In this document: in pieces, positions 11,701-13,252 of the stretch | How positions within the stretch are numbered: position 1 is the stretch's first letter | Layout: every line of letters starts with the position of its first letter | From: Baffinella frigidus | Taxonomy: Eukaryota > Cryptophyceae > Cryptomonadales > Baffinellaceae | Direction: 5' to 3' | Assembly: GCA_026770585.1 (NCBI GenBank) | Contig: MU646424.1 | Location: 530,477 to 553,774 of the forward strand | DNA: 23,298 nt | Made by a program: the position numbers and the translations under genes | Notes under the pieces: generated by a model | Database searches by the model: none | What the model was told of the DNA's origin: nothing | What the model saw: the letters and a program-made list of their open reading frames with translations, nothing else

Positions 11701-12881
11701 GTTTTCAAGGGGAGAATCAACTTTACGCGTGGCCAAAAAGAGTATTTAAATATCGTTTCCGCATATGAGGGTTGTCCACCAGCCACCCGAAGTCAACCAA
11801 ATCGGGCTGAGGAAGAGAAGGCATTTCCATAGTGACGCAACCTATAATTAGTTTTGTAAAGTAACTCGTTCCTGGTACAAATCATAAAACAAGACTTCGT
11901 TTAAAAAAGAATTGGAGCCCTTTTTTGTTTTAAATGGACCTTGTTTTATAATTTGTACCAGAACGAGTTGCTTTACAAAACTATTTATAGGTTGCGAGCC
12001 TATGAATTTCCACCAGGCGGTAAACTCTTAGGGTTTCTGGTGGAATTTACTACAAGTGGAATATCCCCATCTGGTAAACTTCGGGTGCTGGCCACTAGCC
12101 CTTGGACGTGGCTCAAATTGTGCCCTGGAACTGAAATCCCAGAAGACGATTTTGTTCCAAGATTGAGACTTAAGTTGACAACAGCCAGGCGAATTCGCCT
12201 TGCTGACAAGGTGAATTTGAGCCACCTCCCAGTGCTAGTTGGGTGGGTGGGCACGTACGATGTCGCGGATGATTTTCTCGCACATGGGGTCGATCTCCGT
12301 GAGCAAGTCCTTGCTGTTCACCTTGGTCTTGATCACCTGGAGATGGCAGGTGCTCTCAGCCCACGTTCGGGATCAGATGCATTCAGCAGAAAGAGAGGGG
12401 GAGAGATTTGGGGGCAATCGAACTCGGGCGGCGGGAGATCTGGCCGCGACTACCTCTGCGCCAAGCTTCTCCTTCATCAGCGCTCCCGCTGCGCGCCCCG
12501 CCTTGATCGCCGTGCTGCGATCATGCCAATCTCTCAGGAAAAGGAATATATGGCAGCTGGGACCAACGTAGCGAGACATGCATATAGACGGAACCCCCAG
12601 ATATACCCTGCGTACCTCAGCACGGCACTCAGCTCCGCCTCTGTCGCAGACATCCGCGCGCCACTCGATCTGCGTCGCAGTTGGGATCCGCCTGGCACCG
12701 CTTGTTTCCCGGAAAGCGAGGATCCCAGAATTGGAGAGGTTCTCCGTGGGCAGGTGAAGCGCTGCGCCGCCAGCGGACTCGCGGCGGCGATGCGGTGGGC
12801 GACGCTAGCGGGGCAGACGAACGCGGCATCAGGCGAGGCCTGCACCAGGCCAAGGAGCGCCAGAAGTATGATCGAACGCAT
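919..12881 (-). CDS. Inositol monophosphatase family protein, probably plastid-targeted; 11 exons
   Basis: Spliced gene, join of 12607-12881, 12454-12514, 12259-12336, 10837-10910, 9452-9500, 8367-8408, 7007-7102, 5085-5157, 3934-4025, 2930-3034, 919-1059 (minus). The exons total 1086 nt, giving 361 residues and a stop, with every intron GT-AG and every phase consistent. Family enzymes are Mg-dependent, Li-sensitive phosphatases that hydrolyse inositol monophosphates or related sugar/histidinol phosphates. Visible family landmarks are DLLTEID (122-128), [12 protein letters not shown] (146-157), WLWVVDP plus IDGTTNF (173-186), [36 protein letters not shown] (296-309) and QEAGG. By analogy with human IMPA1, the metal ligands would be E151, D178, I180, D181 and D305, all present. 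Residues 1-20 form a signal peptide; 21-77 lack D/E and are rich in S, R and A, as in complex-plastid transit peptides. The exact substrate cannot be told from sequence. It is divergent from the plus-strand gene starting at 13090. Confidence 0.93.
1195..1210 (-). repeat. Copy of phosphatase exon 11 acceptor edge
   Basis: Repeats the junction CTGCAG|GCCGGCGG of exon 11, about 143 bp further into intron 10. It could act as an alternative acceptor, but the following sequence is not coding-like. Confidence 0.75.
1232..1300. repeat. Diverged direct repeat, partner at 2128-2200
   Basis: Both segments share CGCACCGCCCT, TCCTAG-ACCCA-CAG and CTTGYACCT in the same order and orientation. Imperfect duplication within intron 10. 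Confidence 0.65.
1355..1424. mobile_element. Family A internal fragment
   Basis: Carries the family-A core (GGACCCTACAGTA to GGTCCTAGGGGGTGGGTGTT) without the left end; the right end is replaced by the family-B foldback that starts at 1426. Confidence 0.8.
1426..1596. mobile_element. Foldback with TA duplication and GAGCG ends, copy 1 (family B)
   Basis: The 27-bp ends at 1425-1451 and 1571-1597 are perfectly complementary, and pairing extends further inward with mismatches. TA flanks both ends (1424-1425 and 1597-1598), consistent with a TA target duplication. It is inserted in a family-A copy. Confidence 0.88.
1601..1613 (-). repeat. Second copy of exon 11 acceptor edge, fused to a family-H end
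   Basis: On the minus strand the family-H terminus TGGCGTGGACAG runs directly into GCCGGCGG, the first codons of exon 11. The AG is thus supplied by the element end. Confidence 0.65.
1611..1828. mobile_element. Family H foldback, copy 1
   Basis: Ends TGTCCACGCCAGG / CCTGGTGTGGACA (one mismatch), about 218 bp. The interior is shared in inverted orientation with the copy at 15188-15326 (CATACACACTCG and ATGGCTTATC stretches). Confidence 0.75.
1826..1945. mobile_element. Family A, copy 2
   Basis: 120 bp including the extended ends ACAGGGGTACCTCGCTCA / TGAGCGAGGTACCCCTGT, with the core 1830-1941 again exactly 112 bp. It abuts family H at its left end. Confidence 0.9.
1966..2123. mobile_element. 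Inverted repeat enclosing a truncated family A
   Basis: TTTCGAGTAACCCTG at 1966-1980 is perfectly inverted at 2109-2123, with pairing extending about 6 bp inward. Inside lies a family-A copy (about 2005-2087) lacking its left end. Confidence 0.75.
2128..2200. repeat. Partner of the direct repeat at 1232-1300
   Basis: See the shared blocks described for 1232-1300. A short family-A-like tip (GAGGGACCCCTGTAG) follows at 2241-2255. Confidence 0.6.
2316..2447. repeat. Telomere-like array, CCCTGGA variant
   Basis: Begins with CCCTGAA/CCCTAAA units, then about 12 near-identical CCCTGGA heptamers. The C-rich strand is plus here, opposite to the other arrays in this gene. Confidence 0.92.
2454..2505 (-). 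repeat. Decayed copy of phosphatase exon 10, 3' half (distal)
   Basis: Minus strand still reads LNSWDSAAG, then V-LVLE, followed by a GT at the donor position. It is flanked on both sides by telomere-like arrays. About 90% alike to the exon over the WDSAAG region. Confidence 0.88.
2506..2657. repeat. Telomere-like array, CCCTACA/CCCCACA variant
   Basis: Heptamers CCCTGGA shift to CCCTACA and CCCCACA units. It lies between two copies of the exon 10 edge. Confidence 0.92.
2675..2727 (-). repeat. Decayed copy of phosphatase exon 10, 3' half (proximal)
   Basis: Minus strand reads [16 protein letters not shown] followed by GTCAGA, so the WD motif is mutated (W to L, D to G) but the frame and donor survive. 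The array orientation switches from C-rich to G-rich (plus strand) at this segment. Confidence 0.9.
2728..2927. repeat. Telomere-like array, GGGTTGA then GGGTCCA variants
   Basis: About 13 GGGTTGA/GGGTTGAT units followed by about 12 GGGTCCA units ending exactly at the exon 10 donor. The homogeneous sub-blocks indicate local amplification after mutation. Confidence 0.93.
2930..3034 (-). CDS. Phosphatase exon 10 (WDSAAG metal-binding motif)
   Basis: 35 codons in phase 0: [19 protein letters not shown] then [16 protein letters not shown]. The Asp of WD is a metal ligand and catalytic-site residue. Acceptor CAACTGGCAG, donor GTCTCT. Its 3' half is copied twice in the next intron. Confidence 0.97.
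3041..3284. repeat. Telomere-like array, GGGTTTG/GGGTTTA
   Basis: Starts 1 nt beyond the exon 10 acceptor CAG. On the coding (minus) strand it is C-rich, giving a polypyrimidine-like run before the acceptor. Confidence 0.93.
3285..3665. other. Intron 9 unique segment
   Basis: No gene or clear element. Contains a short hairpin (TTCGGG/CCCGAA near 3357-3382) and two diverged direct repeats, AGAGGCTATGTCTGAGCAG and AGAGGCCATGTGTCTGTTCAG (about 3619-3669). Confidence 0.4.
3666..3925. repeat. Telomere-like array, GGGTGTA variant
   Basis: About 36 heptamers, mostly GGGTGTA with GGGTGTG and GGGTGAA. It ends about 8 nt from the exon 9 donor. Confidence 0.93.
3934..4025 (-). CDS. Phosphatase exon 9 (RTIRMIGS)
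   Basis: Completes the Gly codon, then [19 protein letters not shown] and [11 protein letters not shown], the family's R-x-x-R-x-x-GS segment. Acceptor CGAATGCAG, donor GTGAGA. Four 26-bp tandem repeats (4030-4133) lie directly at the acceptor. Confidence 0.94.
4030..4133. repeat. 26-bp tandem repeat, four units, at exon 9 acceptor
   Basis: Four units of ATTCGTATGGGAATCGGCAC-GTTACC; the first three are identical and the fourth has two changes. The first unit overlaps the exon 9 acceptor context. A hairpin ACCGTA/TACGGT follows at 4131-4152. Confidence 0.93.
4192..4410. repeat. Direct repeat around an inverted-repeat segment
   Basis: AATCCTGAACGCGAGCG..CCACCAT occurs at 4192-4222 and, diverged, at 4375-4407. 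Between them CTACGCTAGAC (4227) is inverted at 4363-4373, bounding a 147-bp foldback-like insert. Confidence 0.65.
4447..4608. mobile_element. Family K hairpin, copy 1
   Basis: 162 bp. Arms of about 70 bp starting ATAGGCTAACGGCCTGAAAA pair with a single mismatch, leaving a short loop. Such a near-perfect palindrome implies recent origin or active maintenance. Confidence 0.93.
4612..4645 (-). repeat. Copy of exon 9 acceptor edge
   Basis: Minus strand TTGCAG|GGTCTCCCCCGAG matches the exon 9 junction (TGCAG|GGTCTCCTCCGAG) and continues through GCATCAAAC with about three differences. It lies directly beside family K. Confidence 0.85.
4695..4832. mobile_element. Family C foldback, copy 1 (intact)
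   Basis: 138 bp; ends TATCCGGGGAAACC / GGTTTCCCCGGATA with arms of about 55 bp including AAATTACTACAC. It provides the uninterrupted TGTAGTAATTTTC that the nested copy at 13929 has lost. Confidence 0.92.
4833..5084. other. Intron 8 proximal segment
   Basis: GC-rich, no recognised repeat. The exon 8 frame reads on through it on the minus strand to a stop near 4918, ending KEYLINGA; I treat that as read-through, not as the protein end. Confidence 0.4.
5085..5157 (-). CDS. Phosphatase exon 8 (GAFMNGK)
   Basis: Encodes [18 protein letters not shown] then DAVIAA plus the first base of a Gly codon. Acceptor CCCCAAACCAG is built from telomere-like repeat; donor GTCTCC. Reading on past the donor gives a longer open frame to about 4918, but that loses the family similarity. 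Confidence 0.94.
5161..5303. repeat. Near-perfect TTTAGGG telomere-like array
   Basis: About 20 units, the cleanest in the window, ending 4 nt from the exon 8 start. On the coding strand the acceptor of exon 8 (CCCCAAACCAG) is part of the array. Confidence 0.96.
5304..5824. other. Intron 7, distal segment
   Basis: No gene recognised. Contains a hairpin GAGAGATT/AATCTCTC (5419-5440), a repeated ACAACCGTTA..GAT stretch (5337, 5504), a (GAA)n followed by GAAGACCTGGC (5589-5613) that matches the exon 7 donor context on the minus strand, and a family-C remnant (CAACGAAAGTTACTACACAC, 5741-5760). Confidence 0.45.
5825..5959. mobile_element. Family E foldback, copy 1
   Basis: AGCTCTGTCTCAGTCGATT at the left and GTGAGGCAGAGC at the right are imperfectly inverted; the interior contains AAAGTTGAC..GTCAACTT. 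Shares sequence with 6240-6400, 14344-14640 and 20130-20250. Confidence 0.7.
5957..6172. repeat. 24-bp minisatellite, nine units
   Basis: Unit GAGTGAGGCAGAGCTAGGGG-TTAG, nine copies with exact 24-bp phase. Units 5 and 8 share the variant GAGACAG, suggesting duplication of a three-unit block. The unit contains the right end of the adjacent family-E element. Confidence 0.96.
6177..6209 (-). other. Cryptic or cassette exon-like segment in intron 7
   Basis: 33 nt open in phase 0, bounded by CTGCAG and GTTCCT, reading [11 protein letters not shown] on the minus strand. The family needs no insert between RGQ and GAF, so it may be chance or a cassette exon. Confidence 0.25.
6240..6420. mobile_element. 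Family E fragments in inverted orientation
   Basis: Contains TTTTCCGCTCCGAAG, GAGACCAAATAGACGGAGGC and TATTCTCAAGTTGACACGCT, pieces of family E on the opposite strand to copy 1. The order is scrambled, so probably nested or rearranged. A short TTTGGGG array lies at 6481-6505. Confidence 0.55.
6674..6697 (-). repeat. Small fragment of exon 7 donor edge
   Basis: Minus strand CCGCCGCGCGCGGGTAGGTC resembles the exon 7 end (GCCGCGCGCGGCCAG|GTC). Abuts the truncated family-C element. Confidence 0.55.
6709..6812. mobile_element. Family C, copy 2 (left end missing)
   Basis: Right arm complete to GGGTTTCCCGGATA; the left arm starts at CAACGAAAATTACTAC, so about 27 bp of terminus are lost where it meets an exon 7 fragment. 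Confidence 0.85.
6812..6858 (-). repeat. Copy of exon 7 3' end with donor
   Basis: Minus strand GTCGACCCCTTTCGCGACGA continuing through GAGGTCTTC and GCGCGGGCAG|GTCTT; about three differences from the exon in roughly 48 bp. With the true exon it brackets a family-G element as a long direct repeat. Confidence 0.92.
6865..6990. mobile_element. Family G MITE, copy 1
   Basis: 126 bp; ends ACCACGCCAG / CTCTGGCGTGG, internal CAACTTTTGACATCTTTCAA and TCTTAAGTCAACCGCG. Begins 16 nt inside intron 7. Confidence 0.85.
7007..7102 (-). CDS. Phosphatase exon 7 (central beta strands)
   Basis: 32 codons: [20 protein letters not shown] then [12 protein letters not shown]. Acceptor CAACACAG, donor GTCTTC. 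Truncated copies of this exon lie on both sides, at 6812-6858 and 7250-7318. Confidence 0.96.
7107..7249. repeat. GTGT-GGACAC minisatellite
   Basis: Degenerate units of about 23 bp built on GTGTGTYYRRCACTCGCYCG, several of them self-complementary (GTGT..ACAC). A second block lies at 7319-7440. The two flank the partial exon 7 copy. Confidence 0.8.
7250..7318 (-). repeat. Copy of exon 7 5' part with acceptor
   Basis: Minus strand CAACACAG then GCGGTGAGCATC through GTCGACCCCTTTCGC, one or two changes from the exon, then breaks off before DEVF. The acceptor is intact but there is no donor. Confidence 0.93.
7551..7708. mobile_element. Family D foldback, copy 1
   Basis: Ends AGCTCTGTCCTAGTTCAATT / AATTGAACTGGGACAGAGAT, continuing inward with GGGCTCGTA..ATATTTCG. 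Contains opposing poly-C and poly-G blocks. Related to 17919 and 22856. Confidence 0.88.
7797..7893. repeat. Family L repeat, copy 1
   Basis: AGCAGTAACGTGACCAAATT to GTAGTCCACCGTGTG recurs inverted at 17817-17912 with roughly 85% identity. No terminal repeats identified. A hairpin CTCTTGAGTA/TACTCTCAAGAG follows at 7975-8002. Confidence 0.8.
8023..8360. repeat. Telomere-like array, TTTAGGG with variants
   Basis: GGGTTTA with GGGTTTG, GGATTTA and GGGTGTG variants, ending at the exon 6 donor region. Confidence 0.94.
8367..8408 (-). CDS. Phosphatase exon 6 (IDGTTNF), 42 nt
   Basis: 14 codons: [14 protein letters not shown], the catalytic IDGT motif. Acceptor AAACCCAG, donor GTGCGG. The acceptor is made of the C-rich telomere-like repeat that fills the preceding intron. 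Confidence 0.95.
8411..8562. repeat. Telomere-like array between two exon 6 acceptor edges
   Basis: GGGTTTG/GGGTTTA block. Its first bases are the exon 6 acceptor CCCAG on the minus strand; its far side is the duplicated edge at 8562-8577. Confidence 0.92.
8562..8577 (-). repeat. Copy of exon 6 acceptor edge
   Basis: Minus strand GGGCAG|ATCGACGGGACC still codes IDGT after a good acceptor; then telomere-like repeat follows. Confidence 0.82.
8598..8705. repeat. (GA)n-rich microsatellite
   Basis: GAGAGGGAGAGA-type low-complexity purine tract. Confidence 0.95.
8834..9004. mobile_element. Foldback M with perfect 42-bp arms, containing family N
   Basis: Arms 8834-8875 and 8963-9004 are perfectly complementary. 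Inside, 8880-8959 is a second foldback, CTGGTAC..AATAAAACTCGGG / CCCGAGTTTTATT..GTACCAG, the same family N as 11872-11961. Two elements nested. Confidence 0.93.
9046..9446. repeat. Telomere-derived array, GGGTTTC and 14-bp GAGGGTATAGGGTT units
   Basis: Alternating GGGTTTCGGG and GAGGGTATAGGGTT units. A segment containing TTTATGGTCTATGATTTGAG recurs about every 180 and then 50-60 bp, showing higher-order duplication. Ends at the exon 5 donor. Confidence 0.9.
9452..9500 (-). CDS. Phosphatase exon 5 (WLWVVDP)
   Basis: 49 nt encoding [16 protein letters not shown] after the split Arg codon. The Asp is the metal ligand of the DPIDGT motif, which is interrupted by intron 5. Acceptor CCTCCTCGCAG, donor GTGCAA. 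It sits between two telomere-like arrays. Confidence 0.95.
9518..9690. repeat. Telomere-like TTTAGGG array
   Basis: Good TTTAGGG units, starting 17 nt beyond the exon 5 acceptor; C-rich on the coding strand. Confidence 0.94.
9759..9891. mobile_element. Family J MITE, copy 1
   Basis: 22-bp ends starting CCAGCCTTCCGAGGCGGACC, 21 of 22 complementary, 133 bp. Inner hairpin GGCGGCAC/GTGCCGCC. The end motif TTGGTCCGC recurs at 16380, 16580, 16700 and 18430. Confidence 0.85.
10001..10141. mobile_element. Family I MITE, copy 1
   Basis: Ends TCCACTTAGCAGC / GCTGCTAAGTGGA, 141 bp, with interior TTCACGGATGCAGTCCATCT shared with 15443-15512 and 15943-16088. Confidence 0.85.
10142..10447. other. Intron 4 mixed segment with family P/N fragments
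   Basis: Contains GGAGCAAATCG and GATTTGCG motifs and GTCGGATTCCGAC hairpin, as in the family-P segment at 13741, plus CTCTGGTACAAATCA of family N and a CCACCCT/AGGGATGGTGG hairpin. No gene. Confidence 0.45.
10449..10615. mobile_element. Family K, copy 3 (diverged)
   Basis: Same architecture as 4447-4608: GTAACG..CCGGGTAGTTGAGCC against GGCCTAACTACCCGG..CGTTAG, with CCTACGG blocks and a different loop. Confidence 0.85.
10671..10824. mobile_element. Family K, copy 4, adjoining exon 4 donor
   Basis: Ends GCTAACGCCAGCGAGGTACT / AGTACCTCACTGGCGTTAGC, arms of about 60 bp with GCCTACGGATTGCCTACGG. Its end is 10-12 nt from the exon 4 donor, so intron 4 effectively starts with this element. Confidence 0.9.
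10837..10910 (-). CDS. Phosphatase exon 4 (FLGEES metal-binding motif)
   Basis: Encodes [19 protein letters not shown] then AEASG plus AG of an Arg codon. [12 protein letters not shown] is almost the human IMPA1 motif; the first Glu of GEE is a metal ligand. Acceptor CTGCAG, donor GTAATG. A family-K foldback ends 10 nt inside the following intron. Partial copies of this exon lie upstream in intron 3. Confidence 0.95.
10911..11469. repeat. Complex tandem repeat with partial exon 4 copies and GTAAAGCAACT units
   Basis: TTTTGTAAAGCAACTGAYRCA units recur eight times (10935-11375). Copies of exon 4 lie at 11028-11078 (acceptor CCGCAG intact, no donor), 11297-11320 (acceptor edge) and 11428-11458 (3' part). 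GGTGCAGGGAAAGGGGTCCA is repeated at 11004 and 11404. Confidence 0.9.
11588..11768. mobile_element. Foldback Q, 84-bp arms
   Basis: 181 bp; arms beginning TCATATGCGGAAACGATATT match 81 of 84, with a loop of about 13 bp. No coding capacity. The terminal CATATG..GAAAC resembles foldback S at 14464. Confidence 0.94.
11837..11995. mobile_element. Foldback O with nested family N
   Basis: Outer ends GCAACCTATAA..TTTTGTAAAGTAACTCG against CGAGTTGCTTTACAAAA..TTATAGGTTGC. Inside, 11872-11961 is family N (CTGGTACAAATCATAAAACA / mirrored). The outer arm shares GTAAAGYAACT with the tandem repeats at 10935-11375. Confidence 0.88.
12003..12240. mobile_element. Two small foldbacks in intron 3
   Basis: 12005-12052: AATTTCCACCAG / CTGGTGGAATTT. 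12095-12240: CTAGC..GTGGCTCAAATT against AATTTGAGCCAC..GCTAG, with inner GGCGAATTCGCC. The second ends about 18 nt from the exon 3 donor. Confidence 0.75.
12259..12336 (-). CDS. Phosphatase exon 3 (DLLTEID motif)
   Basis: Encodes [19 protein letters not shown] then EKIIRDI, 26 codons in phase 0. KxDLxTxxD is a family hallmark. Acceptor CCATCTCCAG, donor GTACGT. Confidence 0.95.
12454..12514 (-). CDS. Phosphatase exon 2 (first helix)
   Basis: Encodes [20 protein letters not shown], matching the AG-x-x-x-x-x-KLGAEV helix at the start of the family fold. Acceptor ATCGCAG, donor GTAGTC. Intron 1 is only 92 nt and intron 2 117 nt; these two short introns carry no recognised repeat. Confidence 0.88.
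12607..12881 (-). CDS. Phosphatase exon 1: start codon, signal peptide and transit-like leader
   Basis: The ATG at 12881 opens [19 protein letters not shown], a hydrophobic signal peptide, followed by AFVCP, recalling the Phe-containing cleavage motif of complex-plastid precursors. Residues 21-77 contain no Asp or Glu. The exon ends in SAVLRYA plus two bases of a Gly codon, donor GTATAT. An alternative donor a few bases upstream (GTACGC) would break the frame into exon 2. Confidence 0.78.
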
Positions 12882-13089
12882 GCTCTGACCAAGAAAGTGG
12901 TGGAGTTCCCCGCTGCCACGCCGGAGTTTCTCGAAAGATCCACTTTTGACATGTTTCAGGCATCGAAAGGATCATAAAGTCAATTTTAAGCTGGAAGATA
13001 AGACAGTCATTTAAATTGGGTCGTCTGGCGTGGTGGGGAAAAATCCCGGAGGGCGAGAGGTCTGCAAGGAAACTCTCTGTCCTCCTAAG
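12882..13089. promoter_or_regulatory. Shared divergent upstream region of the two genes
   Basis: Only 208 bp separate the two opposed start codons, so both 5' UTRs and any promoter must lie here or overlap the genes. Most of it (12914-13034) is a family-G MITE-like element. An AT-rich patch ATTTAAAT lies near 13011. No clear TATA box or Inr was identified. Confidence 0.5.
12914..13034. mobile_element. Family G MITE, copy in the shared upstream region
   Basis: Ends GCCACGCCGGAG / GTCTGGCGTGGT and the internal block CCACTTTTGACATGTTTCAG. It occupies most of the space between the two start codons and must contribute to both 5' regions. Confidence 0.8.
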
Positions 13090-13252
13090 ATGTCGGCTCC
13101 GGCGAAGCCGAGGCCGCCTAAAGTAGCAAAAGAGGTAGCCAAGGCGAAGCGCGGCATCTCCAACAGCGGAAGTGCAGGAATGTCGGGTGGGCCTGTCGTG
13201 GATGTGAAAGCGTGGAAGGCGGCCCAGAAGGCCGCTGCCGCCGGCGCTTCAG
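13090..13252 (+). CDS. Helicase-like gene exon 1
   Basis: ATG at 13090: MSAPAKPRPPKVAKEVAKAK, ending AAAAGAS plus one base, donor GTGCGG. An in-frame ATG at 13030 exists, but that extension overlaps the end of a family-G element, so 13090 is preferred. The intron is 133 nt. Confidence 0.65.

Noticed and set aside
11941-12888. The longest plus-strand open frame (315 codons)
   Set aside because: It runs antisense through foldbacks and phosphatase exons 1-3, whose minus-strand reading matches a known family; its own translation looks like no protein.
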